64,000 bases of DNA from Nipponacmea schrenckii (GCA_030562195.1 JAUJPP010000012.1:20088001-20152000); one strand, 5' to 3'; numbered from the stretch's first letter, positions 20,960 to 35,334 are shown. Translations and numbers: made by a program. The notes: generated from the sequence alone by a model not told the origin.

Positions 20960-23420
20960 ACAAATATTTTGCCTCCAGCAATTTTCAAATAGTGAAGGCC
21001 CAACATATATTAGTAAGTGAGTAAATACACATCGTGAAAAAACAGTTCATTGAAATTATTATTGAGTTTACCAAGTGCTTTCTTCCCCTGAAGGAATGTG
21101 TTTTTTTTTCGGCCGCCGTAGGTTAAAGGTGACACCTATACACGTCAAAGTTTAATATATGAGATGAGATGGCACTTAAACCTATATTTGACTCATTTTG
21201 AATTGAAGGTTATATCAAAAATATGGGAACAGAGATGCAATGGGATGCAAAGATAAGGTCCGAAGATTTTCGTTATAAGCTGGTTCATTTGACTGAAATA
21301 ATGAAGAGATATGAATTCTTCTGGACTGTCATTGACTGGCCTCGCGTATACAACATTGTAGGGGCATTATAAAGAAGTTTTCTGATAAAATAGGGGACGG
21401 ATTTACACCGAAGTCCGAAACCGAAGTTGACAGATGAAATCTGTTTTCTAGTACACAGTTTATAAGAGCCTTGACTACTATCATCCACTGACAGTCACCG
21501 TAAGACACCCCCCCCCCCCCAAAACACCTTAAATGTCACTTCATCTGAATTTACGACATCTATAACGTAACTTTAATGATTTAAGGGTCAGCTAACCTGT
21601 TGATAAAACCGAAATAAAAGGGTTAATGAATAATCCAATTAATATTGTTATACCAACCCTATTGAGGGTCAACTAACCATTGAATATCGCCCTTAGGGGT
21701 TAATATTATCCCCTTTTCATTGACTTCTTATCGCATTTAACTTTATAAAGGGATTTGAATGCTGATTATTCAATATTTGTTAATGATATTATCGGTATCA
21801 TTTTCGTCATTGTTCCTTTACTTTCGGTATGCGATCGATCACATACGTAATCTTTACAAATTTTCACGGCCAAAGAAGATATTTTGCTATCCCTTGATTA
21901 TATATTCTATTCGGGATACTGTTAGAAAATCGTTTCAAGAAGCCTGTAGCTATCGTGCCAGACACACTTGATTAAAAACTTTTTGTTCAAAATTTCCACG
22001 ACGCCATTTGATTCAAGAACCAAAAGCCATTTTGCAAACAGTATCCCAACCAGCAACAGTTAAAGGTAACGTTACAATCCTGCAGTACTAATTCTTATTA
22101 AGAAAACCCAAACAAATAAATTCATATTAATGGAGATTTAGAATAATTTGCTCGCGTGACGATAATCCTGGATTCTTCGAGCCATAATCGCCTAAAAATC
22201 CAAAGCAGATCATATTTTGAAGCATTACAAAGGGATTATCAGTAAATCTTGCGATAATCCGAGCGTTAATCCGACAGAAATGAATTAACATTAAAGTAAG
22301 TTGTTAGGCTTCTTCGTATAATTTAATAATTTTGGCTATGAATATATATCTTAAGATTGTCTAGTCAGAAGGGTGTAAAACTCTGATTTGATTATAGACC
22401 AAATAGGAAAACAGAGTAGTCGAAGCGAAATGTAACAGCAGTAAAACGGTATCTAAATGGCTCTTAAGACAATTGGTATGCCCATTACACCGTCACGCTA
22501 CCACAATTATGGTCTCACATTTCACATGGCCCTCTATGAATATTTACGAAGGCTACCTTTTTGCAGTGAGAGCGGGGGAAGATATCTCAGACGTCGAATG
22601 TTTCCCGCGGTGTCAATACTAAGGCTATAAAAGTTATTTTTTAAAGATAAAAGTAGCTTGCCCATGCACGACACATATGTAACGCAGATTCCTAGCTAGA
22701 TAATGCATAACTGCATACCTCAAAGATTGTTGTATCTTTTTCCATGTTAAATATGAATATAAGATTGCTGAATCGTGACATGTCACATTGACCCGTGCAT
22801 TTCAAATGTTCTAGCTGTGGGATGCTTTTATCCGTTTAAATGGAGACATTACTGTACTGATGTATGTAAAGAATATGTCCGGCTGTGTTATTGAAACTGC
22901 ATTCTGACCACTGTGGTTTCTGAATTGAACTTTTGTTTGTGAATTAAACGAATATCCGAAATGAAATATCAGAAGGCTTTGAAGGGGCGTATCTGGGTGG
23001 GTATTTTTCCGCATTAAATAGTGGTACAATTGATATACAGGAATTGTAGTATGGTAAAAAATTGTGGCAAACATTATTTCAAAATGTTCTTAGCACCAAA
23101 TGGGATGAAATGCGCTGCATTCTAAAGATACAATTAAAGTCTTCTGGTTGAAATGTTCCCTATTTCGCTTTGCCTCTTGTGATTTATTAAGTGGTGCTAA
23201 TGTCAGACGTTTGGAAGGTCTTCCAATTCTCTTTAAGTTTGTGAACAAAGGTTGTAGGATGTGTTTTGCTGAATAAGGTTAAATTGACTATAGTTATAAA
23301 TAACTCCTCACACTGATAAATGATTGACGGATTCATGTAATATTTTTAAAAAAAAGAGACGACGTTCCCATAGCCATACACCACCCATTTCATTTGCTAG
23401 TTTCTTTAAGGTCGATGGAA
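20960..23420. other. Intergenic, no gene seen
   Basis: AT-rich sequence with a C-run near 21510-21520 and short open frames without coding features. Confidence 0.6.
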
Positions 23421-23688
23421 CCGTGGTGGCTATGTAAGTTAGATGCTTGCTCGCTGGCCTGAAGGTCCGATGTTCAATCCCGGCAAAGGTCGATATTAAA
23501 CCCGGTTTCCCCTTGTCAGTGATGCAGATGAGAGAGGCTGGTTGGAATGGAAAAAGCGTCAGTTGAAAATCGTCAAGTGTAAATGAATGCCTGGAAAATT
23601 TCCTCCACTTCACACTGCATGGCGTTAACCGCCTTCCTTATTACCCCATTAGATACAGAAGAGTGGAATGTAAAACTTCATTCATTAT
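23421..23688 (+). mobile_element. tRNA-derived SINE, nearly full length
   Basis: Head with A-box-like GTGGCTATGTAAGTTAGATG and B box TGTTCAATCCC (about 23471-23481), followed by CCCGGTTTCCCCTTGTCAGTG, GGAAAAAGCGTC, CACACTGCATGGCGTTAACC and the tail GTAAAACTTCATTCATT. Several internal deletions. Confidence 0.85.
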
Positions 23689-23699
23689 TAATATCGAAG

Positions 23700-25585
23700 G
23701 CAATATAGCCCTATAAAGAATATTTTATCGACGGCAGGAAAATGGTGGTAAACCGGTTTTTGCCTTTTTATATACTAGTATACCCTCGTATTTAAATGAC
23801 GGTATCCCGCAAGGAGAATGCATGTGTCCCTTATAGTGTATATTGTTTGCTAAAATTAATAGAAACTAATTCGAAATTTGAAACGTTGTTATATTTGAAT
23901 GAGTGAACTATTTCAAATAGAAATTTTTCTGTTCAACATGCATATTAAATGGATCATTTAGAAATAATAAACAAAACCTACACATTGCTGAGCCTGGGGG
24001 GAACTTGTTCAAGTAGATACACATCATTCATCAATTTTTCAAATAATTTTATTGATGCACTTTATTTCATGTTTAACCTTCAATTCTGTTTGTAATTGTA
24101 TCCCTTGTAGAGTGATGGCTGGGATTGAGGGTAAAAGGGTGGGCGTTGATCTCAAACGTGCTAAATCTTTAAACAACTACCACCAAAAAAGTCTTTGATA
24201 TCCGCATAAGGGAGCAAGGACGTTAACTATAGTCATTCGTCACCTCAAAGGTGATATACCACTCCTGTAGGCTTAGGTTGAAATGATATCGAAAAGCCTT
24301 TAGACCTTGGATACGTAAGAAATCATTTAATGAATGCCTTTAAGTGGGAGTTTGCACTTACTTACATGGATAGGCCCTATTTTAAAATATCTATGACCAG
24401 AGTTAAAACTGAAGAAAATTGAAAGTAGTTCTCGTCTATTAAACACGCATTCAAAGAAATTAAACCAAACAGCACATTTTCTTTCACAATATAACGCCGA
24501 AAATTGAAATATATAATATCAAAAATTATGACTATATAGTAAAAGCAAAATTATTGTCCCTTGGTGTATGGAGCTGATGCGCACTTCTATTTTAATTTAT
24601 ATATACCACAACCTCCCCCCTCCCCCTCCCTTTTATTTTAGTTTTTTTTTTAAGCATTACAGTTGTACATACCCCATCCACTCACTTTTTATACCCCCTC
24701 TCCCTTTCCTTTAAAAAAAAACGTTGTACATATACCACCCAATTAAATTCAATGTACGAGCCACTGTGTCCCAAGTAGAAAGTATAAATATCTCGAATGA
24801 AGTAATGAGGTTATTTATGACCTAATGAAGGCAGTTTAGTTGTATAGTAATTGAAGAATTTATATTCAGGTAAATAGAGACCCTGTTTGAAACCTGACAC
24901 ACCCAAAACCCACAATTCTTCATTCATTAGGTTTTTAATTTGGGATGGAAAGTAGTACGTGTCTAAAGTCAATGCATAGATATTTGTATGCTTTTTGTGT
25001 TGTACATCGGGCTTTAAACACCATTATAGATTGACGTACAAGTTTCTATAACACAGTTTGCTTGAGCGTCGGCATCATTTGCTTGGTTACATCGAGCAAA
25101 TGACATTTATTATTTGGAAAATGTGATACGAAATTTCATAATAAAAACGTCGACGATCACAGACACTCTAAATTTGGGTGCTTTGGTCGGTCTGTAGATG
25201 ACAACTTAAAGCCCGCTTCATTTCCTCTACTTCATAATTTGCAATAAAAGAACGTGATACAAAATTTCATAGTAAAGCGCCTACGACTAAAAGAAACTAT
25301 GAAATTCGGATACCATCGCCGATCGCACAGACAGTCAAGTACATGTAGGCGGTGGTCTCAGGTGAACAAAACAAACCAACGCCCCTCTCAAATTTAGTTT
25401 TATTTCTCAGCGTGATAAGAGAGAAGTAGGTCACGCCCACTTTCATATCATAGGGCCTATTAATTTACAGACACAACTCTCAATATATGCGAACGTTGCA
25501 TAATTTGTTTTAAAAAGTCAATTGCTATTATCTTTACGTTGGGGGGTGTTGTGTGCTGAGTAACCGCCAAGGGCCTAGGTCAATT
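23700..25585. other. Intergenic, no gene seen
   Basis: AT-rich with low-complexity C-rich tracts near 24610-24640 and 24670-24710. An internal similarity (ATACAAAATTTCATA-type blocks) occurs near 25120 and 25255. No coding signal. Confidence 0.6.
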
Positions 25586-25865
25586 CATGGAAACGAAACA
25601 AATGGAGTTTTACGTCCTAATCCTCTGCACCTTATTGGCTGCTCAATCCAAGTTATTTTACTAGGCATTAACCAGTATTGTTTTCAAGATTGATTCGCGA
25701 ACAATGTTACAATAAATGAAATGAATGGAGTTTTACGTCCTTCTCCTCTGCACCTTATTGGCTGCTCAATCCAAGTTTTTTATTAGGCATTAACCAGCAT
25801 TGTTTTACAAAATTGATTCGCGAACAATGTTGAACTGAAATGAAATGAATGGAGTTTTTTAGTCC
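25586..25865 (-). repeat. Tandem duplication of a SINE 3' end plus flank (about 128-bp unit)
   Basis: Two units carry GGAGTTTTACGTCCT, CTCTGCACCTTATTGGCTG and a non-SINE flank with ATTGATTCGCGAACAATGTT, followed by a third truncated tail (GGAGTTTTTTAGTCC). The flank was copied together with the SINE tail. Confidence 0.85.
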
Positions 25866-25869
25866 TATT

Positions 25870-27598
25870 CTTAGGACAGCAGCATAGCCCTACTACGACC
25901 TTTTTGATAATGAAAATAAAAATAAAATCATTATTTTAAGATAATGCTCATATGCACATCTTTCCTTAAACCGAATCCGGAAGTGAAGGTATGCGTTAGT
26001 GCTTTAAGCGACTTCCGGTTTCGCATAATAACATTCCCATTTCATCCTTATTCTGCATCACTCATTGTGTGAATGTCAATAAGTAAACCGAGTAATCAAT
26101 CTAGCAACAAATTTCTATATTTAAAAGCGACAAACCAATCGACCACGAGGTAACAACTGTCATAGGCTAACCGGTGACAAGTCAATTTGCCCCTAGGGAG
26201 AATTTGCGCCTAAGCTGATATCACTGACCGTGAAATTCAGTGTGTCAGATAGAGGCGATAAAAACGGTGAATAAACTCTATCCAATTAATTTTTTGGCTT
26301 GACCATTGAAAATTGTAGGTAAATATAATACGGGCTTATATCAACATAACCGATGCTTCACTCGCCGTTAGTTCTATTGGACCATTGGCCAGGTTATCGA
26401 ACGCGTCTGGCTCATGAATTTTTAATGATTTGCTGAAATAATGGCTTATTGGCGAGTTTATAATACCGATCTTAGAAGACGTTTTTAAAAAGGGAGCTAA
26501 ACTTGGCCAAAATAAATTAACATTGAATATTCCAGACGTCAGAAGAATTTTCAGAGAACTACTTCACATTGCGTAGTAATAAAAACCGAACAATTTGACT
26601 ACGAACATATACTTCCGAAAGTCCGACATCTTGAAAGATCACAAGCAATCGTTGTTTGTGTTTGACAAAAATGAAAATGTGAGAATGGGTCAAGTTGAAA
26701 TTTCGTTGACTTGTTATGACCAAATTAACAAGCCAATCTCCATTTTTTATCCGTCTTCACATTCAAATTAGTTGAGGACTTAATGTCAGCCATATTTGTT
26801 TTGGTGTTGACATACATAATGTAGATTTGGGGACATACTTATTACAACATGTCGTGGTGATTGAAGATTTCAAAGAATATTCTAGTTCCTTGGCCCGATA
26901 GCATTTCTCTCTCTGTTTTATACCGAACACATACACTTCGGCTACCCAGCTAACCCACAATTTGTAACCCCAAAACAGACCAAACACATACATTGGCGAA
27001 ATGGCCTATTAGAGTAGAACTACTTGCAATTGAAAGCAATTTCAGCTTTCGAGATTGGCGTACTGAGAAAACTACATTTCAAAAGGACAAAGCCTTACGT
27101 TAGAACCATATGCGTATGGCCTTATCGAATGGAACCCACCCGGGACCAGAGTTAGACGATACTATTTACCACAGGTCAGGTAATATTAGCTATAACAAAC
27201 GTTGTATTCCGTGATACAAGAATGGCGAGTATTGCAGTACAATACGAAGTTCGCTGTGAAAAGGACTACATACGGATTCAAGTGAACATTTCCACAACAT
27301 ATGCATATAGCATCCTCGTTAAAAAAGGCATAAAAGCCTAATAGCAGATCTTAGTATAATATTGGCCTGCATATCAAGTCAGAGATCAGATATGGTCTAA
27401 TGTAATAATAACAGGAAGGGAGGACGTGGGGTCAGTCTGACTCGGTACATGTAATTACTGTCTACAGACCAAAATACCTACAAAAACTCTATATACAATT
27501 CATTTAAAAGGTCCTAACATTAAAAACGTAGCATTTAAATATCAAGCTTGTATTTCAATATGCCAGTTTAACCGAAGGAAGGGTATATAGTCTCTGCT
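25870..27598. other. Intergenic, no gene seen
   Basis: No tandem structure or coding signal noticed. Confidence 0.55.
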
Positions 27599-27879
27599 GT
27601 GAGCCGTCTTCTTCATACGAGTTAGACGCATTGCTCGCTTACCTTGGGGTAAGCCCGGTTCCTCTGGTCAGCAATGCACGTCTGAGGTACTGACATGGAA
27701 AAAGCATTGAATGGAATAATAAACTAAGGCCTCATGTGCTTCAGGCTGTTCACGTTATATATCCTAAGACAGCTGGAAATTGCGAAAAGATTAGGGTAAT
27801 GCGAGTGTCCTGGCAAAACTTCCCTTCATTAGCCTATTAGGTGCAGAAGAGCAGGACGGAAAACTCCATTCATTTCATC
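27599..27879 (+). mobile_element. SINE copy, degraded head
   Basis: Retains GAGTTAGACGCATTGCTCGC, GACATGGAAAAAGC, TCATTAGCCTATTAGGTGCA, GAAGAGCAGGACGGAAAACT and the TTCATTTCAT tail. The B box has been lost. Confidence 0.75.
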
Positions 27880-28029
27880 TCTAAGAACCTATCCATTATG
27901 TATTTATCTACTAGTATGTAAAAACCTGTTCGTGTCAGCAGAAAAGATACCGGAAACCACGTGGGAGTGAGAACCATTGATTTAAATCCATGTTAGAATT
28001 CTGACTGTAGTTGTTAATCTATAGTTATT

Positions 28030-28560
28030 GATTATTGTATCTTTAGCTCACTGATGTAAACATTATAATGCTGTGTATCTATGTTATTTGCTCGGATTGA
28101 GGGACAGACTATGTACCATTTCGCCCTAGGTTTTCCAGGGCCCCTATTTCAGTACCAAAAATATCGTTGGAATATTATTTAGATTATTGTATCGTATACT
28201 TACGTATGTAACCATTATGAGTTTATGTAGCTACATTATTTGTTTGGATGGAGGGGCAATCTGAGTAGCTTCGGACCCTATGTTTTCCACGCCCCCTATC
28301 TCAGTACAAAACATATCTCGGGAATATTACGTAGATTATTTCATCGTATACTTATGTATGTAAACGTTATAATCCTGTGTAGCTACATTATTTGTTTGGA
28401 TTGAGGGGCAAACTGAGTAGCTTCGGACCCTATGTTTTCCAGGGCCCCTATCTCAGTACCAAAACATATCTCGGGAATATAACGTAGACTATTGCATCGT
28501 ATACTTATGTATGTAACCATTATAAGTCTTGTAGCTATATTACCATCCATGGTTTTCCAG
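28030..28560. repeat. Tandem repeat, about 151-bp unit, 3.5 copies
   Basis: Units start near 28033, 28185, 28335 and 28487 with GATTATTGTATCGTATACTT-like sequence and share TGTAGCTACATTATTTGTTT and TATGTTTTCCAGGGCCCCTA. Confidence 0.9.
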
Positions 28561-28875
28561 GGCCCCTACCTAAATACCCAACTAATCATGAGGATACTAT
28601 TTATCGTCTGGACAAACGAGACAACTAAACGTGAGGATACTATTTATCGTCTGGACAAACGAGACAACTAAAAGCTCGATTATTCGTGCCCTTGTATTTG
28701 CAATATATTACCATCCATGGTTTTCCAGGGCCCCTACCTAAATACCCAACTAATCATGAGGATACTATTTATCGTCTGGACAAACGAGACAACTAAACGT
28801 GAGGATACTATTTATCGTCTGGACAAACGAGACAACTAAAAGCTCGATTATTCGTGCCCTTGTATTTGCAATCTA
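28540..28875. repeat. Nearly identical 167-bp direct duplication with a nested 43-bp duplication
   Basis: The block from TTACCATCCATGGTTTTCC to CCCTTGTATTTGCAAT occurs twice without visible gaps (28540 and 28707). Within each, GAGGATACTATTTATCGTCT plus GGACAAACGAGACAACTAAA is repeated. The near identity implies a very recent event. The start overlaps the 151-bp array. Confidence 0.9.
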
Positions 28876-29189
28876 TATTTGAAGAGTTATAAGAAATAAT
28901 TTTGAAATACCTCAAGGGGTTCGACCCCAAATTTGTCGAAGGTGCCCCCCTCTTCCTGTATCAGACAAAAACAATATGTATGATATATTATGTAAGGTAT
29001 ATGAATTCAGAAACCATTAACTGGCAACATTTCAATTATCAGAAACAAAGGAAGCAGCAACATTGCGGAATGAAACTGAGCTTCGGATATAAATAAAAAC
29101 TTATTGATCGTTCTGTATATTGTTTACTAAAACATAGACACATTATAAATACTAAAATCGAATAAGAACATCGTGACCTAGGTAAATGT

Positions 29190-29900
29190 TTTTTCCCAGA
29201 AATCAGTGCTACGTATCAATTCAGCAGCAAAAACATGGATGAAAACAAGATGGCGGCGTGGATCTCCAATCTAGGTATACATTATATTAGTAAAAACGTA
29301 TCGATCGTTCTGTATATTATTTACTAATAAAAAAAAAACACCACTAATACTCAAATCGATCAAAAACATCGTAAAAGTTTTTCCCAGAAACCAATGCTAC
29401 GTATCAATTCAGCAGCAAAAACATGGATGAATACAAGATGGCGGCGTGGTTGTTAACTTCATGTTAATAAGTGATAAAAGGTTTATATACATAAAACTAA
29501 AATTGACTTTCACAGAAATCAGAGAAAAGGTCAAATGGCGGCGAGGATCTCAATTTAGTGATAAAAAGTTATTGGTCGTTCTGTATTTTGTATACTGAAA
29601 AACAGAAACATTTTCCCAGAAACCAATGCTCAGCAACCACTCAGCAGCAAAAAAATGACGGCGTGGATCTCAGCTAATCTTATTGATCATTCAGTGTATT
29701 GTATACCAATAAATAGAAATGTTATAAATACTTATAAAAAATCGATTAAAAACATTGAGTTGAAAAATTTATTTTCCCAGAAACCAATGCTCTGCAACCA
29801 TTCAGCAGCAAAAATATGGCGGTGTGATCTCAGCTAGTGTTATTGATCATTTTTTGTATTTTATACTAATAAATAGAAACATAAATACTCAATTCGTTTA
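29190..29900. repeat. Dispersed-tandem repeat with CCAGAAACCAATGC and CAGCAGCAAAAACATGG blocks
   Basis: About five copies, spaced 110-200 bp (near 29195, 29390, 29510, 29610, 29778). Each contains a TTCCCAGAAA...AATGCT block, CAGCAGCAAAA and ATGGCGGCGTGG. Divergence between copies is moderate. Confidence 0.8.
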
Positions 29901-29959
29901 AAAAACACCATGACCTGGTAAAGAGATTTCCCTAGTAAATCAATTTCTAGTTCAGGTTG

Positions 29960-31790
29960 GCCTTTCTTAATCTTGTTATTGCTCACAACTCAACAATAGT
30001 TTTGAAGTCTCAAGGTCGTTGGTGGTTAAGAAAAGGCTGTTTAAATGTTTGTTGAGTTGTTTTCTACGTCTTGGGGTCTCGGTGCCGTTAAAGTGGTAAT
30101 GGTTTGATATGTTTGTCTCTGTTTTCATTCTTTATTTCAATTTACCTGTATAATAACTAACTAACTAAACGCTGTAGCATGCCACAAGACATCGCATCTC
30201 GAATACGGTTTTCGGCATGGTCTTATAAACTAAGCTCGCAACGGGTCGGGTCGCTTTGTAGGTGTGAAAATGAGAAAAGGGCGTCATTCACAAATGATTT
30301 GATTTGATTGGAAGATATTTTCTAGGACCACTTTTTGATTAGACAATGTTTAGTTATCTATATTTTATTTCCCTCACTTGTATTGCGGTGGTCTCGAAAA
30401 CGATTGGGGTGTGGTTTGAAAGCGATGACCATAAGACTCGATAATTTAAGCTTGACTTTCTTTTAACCCTCAACGTTCAAGCTCTGGTACCGACCTTATC
30501 CCCATTCCCCCGAGCAATATATATCCCTTGTTGTATACCAATCGTGAATCGTGTAAAAAAGTAAAAGCACCTGTATTTTGTTTCTGGCGATAAAACAAAA
30601 CAGACTCCGCTTATTAAATAAAGAAAACGGTATTTCATTTTATAATCCAATACGAGCCATAATTGATTAAAAAATTAATTAAAATGCTCCAAAAGATACG
30701 TGGCCTAATTAATCGTAGAGTTATATTCTAACGTCCTTGACCTTTACTTGCCCCAAGGTGAATTGAAAAACAGTTTGTTGAATCATCATAACCATTTTTT
30801 TTTATCGTATTGCAATAGGAATGAATTATTGTTCAACAGGCATGGGATGAACGTTAGATTATATTGTTTCTTATCTAGCCCAAGGTCTCAGGAGGGCTGT
30901 AATTTTTAAAAGGGGGGGGGGTGTTTGAGGGGAGGATTATTATCTTCCCAATCGCGTTTTTATTTGGGTTAGAATATCGCATTTTTTTTACACTAATCCA
31001 TTTTTTAATTGCACTTTGGTCGTTTCACAGATATTGGATTGTACATCCACATTTGGTTTTGTTATTTCTGTACAACCTTTTTACATGTCGTCTGTAGCAG
31101 CGACGTTATTTGAGATTTTGACATGTACAGTTATATATACAATGTGAGTTATCATATATCCTGTATTATTTACTGTGTCACCCTGACACAGATGGGAAGG
31201 TGTGTTTAATATATATACATACATGGTATATACAGCGTGGGAAGGTGGCTTAAGTCAAATAAAAATCCCGAGGTGGAAATATTGAAAAAACATGTTGTAA
31301 CAAAAAGTTTGACGCTATTCAGTATTCAGGTCGCATATTCTAAACGATATAAACGCAGGGATGTCTTAGGATCTTATTTTCTAACACTGTTTTAGGATAG
31401 TCTAAACTCAGAAAGAAGCAAGGTTAATAAGGAAGACGGCTATGCTGCAACACTATACATGTATGTCAAGTAGCATATATCAAGTTGTATATCAACCGGA
31501 TTCAAATCAGAAAAAAGAAAGAAAAAAACAGGCTCTGCATGTAATTCAATAAATCCTGAATGACATTATGATATGACTGATAGGCCAAAGGAAATCAGAT
31601 AATTAGATTCAATTATTCCCAGCCGACCTTTTCATTTTAATCATATTTGATGATATTTGCCTGCCCAAAGTTGGGGAAAGTCAAGAGGTGGAGAGTGACA
31701 TATTAATCAATTTTCAGTTTCACTTTTTAGAGCAGATCCCATCGTGTCCAAACCACGCACCCATTCGTCTCACTTCCTCTTGGTCGTGGT
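29960..31790. other. Intergenic, no gene seen
   Basis: Contains a G-run near 30912-30921. A block at 30168-30240 (CGAATACGGTTTTCGGCATG...) resembles one at 44590-44640. Confidence 0.5.
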
Positions 31791-31796
31791 AATAAA

Positions 31797-32065
31797 AGTG
31801 GTTGGTAGATGACAAGTTAACGTCCACTTGTTGTAGATGCTGATATCGCAAGCTTGGTAGTTGTTGATAGATGACAAGTTAACGTTTCTTTCCAGTAATT
31901 GCTTATATCGCAAATTTTGTAGTTGTTGATAGATGTCAAGTTAACGCTTCTTTCCAGTAATTGCTGATATCACAAACTAGGTAGTTGTTGGAGGATGGCA
32001 CGTTAATATTCGCTTCCAGCGGTTGCTGATATCGCAATCTAGATAGTTGTTAGTAGATGAATGGC
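31797..32065. repeat. Tandem repeat, about 60-bp unit, four to five copies
   Basis: Units share GTAGTTGTTGATAGATGACA, AGTTAACG and TTGCTGATATCGCAA. Confidence 0.9.
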
Positions 32066-32439
32066 CTCAATCTACCAACCCCTTTGGCCATTGATATATA
32101 CATGTACTTCCTCGTCCCCCGATAGCAGGTCCAGAACAACCGATCCCTTACAGGGTTCAAAGGTATCGTTGGTGTTTCTGCAGGATATGTCTGTCGAAGT
32201 ACCTTTTACATGACGCAATGTGCTAGACATATGAACATTATTTGAATTTCAAACGATTTTAATGAGACTGCTTACAGAAATATTTATAGAAAAGGTCATG
32301 TTTATAGTTGTTATTGAAAAACATGTTTTCTTATGATGAATTAAAATTCTATTTCAAGACCAATTGATAGCAAATGAGTTAGTATTTAAAACATGATTTG
32401 TAAAGTCTATTGATATTTTCAGACAATAGATGAAAGGAT

Positions 32440-32700
32440 AGTAAAACTGCACTAAAAGCCAATTAGCATAGCATATGATTGTGAATCAACAAATTGCACT
32501 AAAACTTGGTTCCAATTAGTATGTCAAGTATAACATATTCATTCATATCTGAAACGAATGGCATGGCACAGCATTGCACTAAAACTTGGTTCCAATTAGC
32601 ATAGCATTGCACTAAAACGAATAGAATAGCATTGTTATTCATAACACAAATGGAACCGAATAGTACAGAAAGAGAACAGACAACATTGCACTAAAACTAT
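32440..32700. repeat. Interspersed TTGCACTAAAAC repeat
   Basis: TTGCACTAAAAC recurs about five times, partly followed by TTGGTTCCAATTAG. Spacing is irregular. Confidence 0.8.
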
Positions 32701-32709
32701 AATTAGAAG

Positions 32710-35330
32710 AAAAAAGGGCTGGATGGAAAAGAGCCATAGAAGACACTTAAACATGGTGCAATATTGCATAACGTAGTTCAGCGAAACATAGCTTAGCACT
32801 ATGCGATACATCAAAATATATGACAGCATGTCCAAGCATACATGATAGGTATACGCCTGCGTAGATCGTATGTACCGTTACCAAGAACACGATCTCACTT
32901 TCTTAAGATTCGTTGATCCCCTACTTGACTCTATCTGTCGGATTTAAAGTGGATTAAAAGAGATTAAGTAGATTATAGTTGACGTTGGTCAGTGAAAACG
33001 AGTGACCATAAAACACAATAGATATAGTCCAAAAACATTCCAATCTCAGTGGGACGTCGTTATCTGCCCGATCGTATCATTCAGAAGAAAATGCCCTGGC
33101 AAATTGTGCCAAGATAAACGGAAAGAGGCTGGGGATGGGGGAGGGGGAGGGAGGATGTGTTATGTGGAAAGGGGTAAAGGCCTGGGTGGATATGGGGTAT
33201 TAAACACATACAAATACCAACAGATGCATACAGACATTCAAATGCATAGCTTTACGAACTCACAAAAAATGTGATGTGCGAAGTGCGTCTAATATAGCCA
33301 ATATATGTGGCATGCTGACTCGCCAAAAAGATTAGCTAGTTTTGCTTCTTTAGAACATGTTGACTCTCTGAGCATACGTTTGGATGAATAATATTCTCAA
33401 CTGAGCGCTACTGCCGGCAGTATCGGGCATGTTGGGGCCAAGGTGGGAAAAGAGGTACGGCACCTGGTCCGATGCCTGTCCGGGATTAACCATACAGTAG
33501 GGAATTCAAGAGTTTGAATGCGCATACTGCTATTTCCAACTGTATCGATAATACCTCTATTTTCACCTTTATTCAGTACATGTATCAGTAATATATTTTC
33601 GGGACTTTGCGGCCTGGTATGTATATCATACACAAGCGGGGCACCCAAAGCATTAATCCATGTGACTTAACAAACCCAAGAGGGATTAAAATTGAAGTGG
33701 TATTGTATATTGAGAAGATAGTTTAATAAGTCAAGTAGAAACCGGGTGGGGCTCATAATTTATATTACATATTTTACTATCATTTACTCAATAAGTCAAT
33801 GAAGTTTTCTGGGGGTGGGGAAGTGGGCGGAATGCTGTGACATGGGAGTCAAAGGCCTTGTAAGAGTTATCTGACATCTGAGTATCTGACATTCTGCGTA
33901 ATCCGAATTCATTATCTGGCCGCGATTGATTTCTGAGTATAAAGACATTCCGTATACCTCAAGTTGAAATGGAAATTCGGTGATCTACATGTTTTGTAGG
34001 GCTGGACTTGGTCAGTTCTTATTACAAAATGTCAAATATTCAACCTCTATGTGTTTCACATTGTTTAACATGTATTGTGTCGCTTTAAAACTCGAGAATT
34101 TGCATAAAATATAAATAACTGTCATTTAAATGTAGATCCGTATAATTAGACATCACAATGTTAAAGGGAGAATGTGTGCAAATTTCATAAAAACAGAGAA
34201 AAATTTCTCTCTCCCATTGTTGCTGAATTTTGTTAATATGGTTTCATTAAAAAGGAGTTAACTATGTGGCAATTTTTTTCCACCCAAAAGAGCTTAATAT
34301 ACAACAGAATATCTCTATAATCCAATGAATCCATAAAACAAAGTAATAATGCTTAAACTGAATTATTATGAAACACGCTTAGCAGCGTTTTTCAATAATT
34401 ACTTGTTAAATCGCTTATCGCTTATATATCTCGATATATGAGATATTTAATTCTATATTCATAACACCTGGTAAGTCCAACTGATGAATATATACTCTTA
34501 TTGACCAAGTTTAAGACCTTATATTTTATATCCATTCGAAGAAGTAAAGTTTCTTTAAAAATATAAATTTCTAAATATACCCTGTTAATATTGCACATCC
34601 GTCGCTTTAAAACTGGTGCATAATTGACATTATTATATCACGTTGCACGTCGACAAGATAGAAGAATTTCACTTACATTCATAGAAATTATGTAGGTAGT
34701 TAGTCAAATAACCTTCTATTTACACGCACTGTAATTACTCGCGACAGTTACTACATATTTTACTGCAGGGATGGTAAATCTGGGTTATAGCTCAAGGCGT
34801 GGGTTGCGATCATACCTTCGGATTTTTCAACCCAGTTTACCCTTAACAGTGTATGCAGGTGCGAGAAAGGGGTGGGGTGGGTGGTCCGTAAGGTACAGGC
34901 TAGCCTGTACACGATAACTATCCACCGAAAATTGGAAAATCGAGAAAGGAATAGAGTAGTTTGCAAAATGTCTCTCATTGCACTCAACCAGATGCACCAA
35001 GGAAGGAAAAAAACTCTCAGATATAACTCGCGACATATCCTACTTATTTTGTTATTTCTCTGGAAGCTATTTAAAAAGGGAAGAGTGGGTGTGTGATGAA
35101 AAAAAAAATAAACCAGGCAGGCCTGACAGGGATCCTTTCAACCAGCTGGTCCTTGGCCAAACCTCTTGTCATTGATCTTTCCTGGATTATCCGTACTCAT
35201 TTACTGCTGGGTGGACTGTGATTATTATGGTTGAAGATGACTTCAAGGTCATAGGTCTTGCAAAATCGGAAACCAAAACGGCCATCGTCTATACTTCTTT
35301 AGATCTTTGCTCTGTTGCTCTAGAAACATA
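32710..35330. other. Intergenic, no gene seen
   Basis: Short open frames near 33002 and 34760-35175 lack codon periodicity or splice sites. A G-rich stretch lies at 33130-33160. Confidence 0.55.
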
Positions 35331-35334
35331 TCGA

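Noticed and set aside
23308..23613. 101-codon minus-strand frame
   Set aside because: Antisense of a SINE copy.
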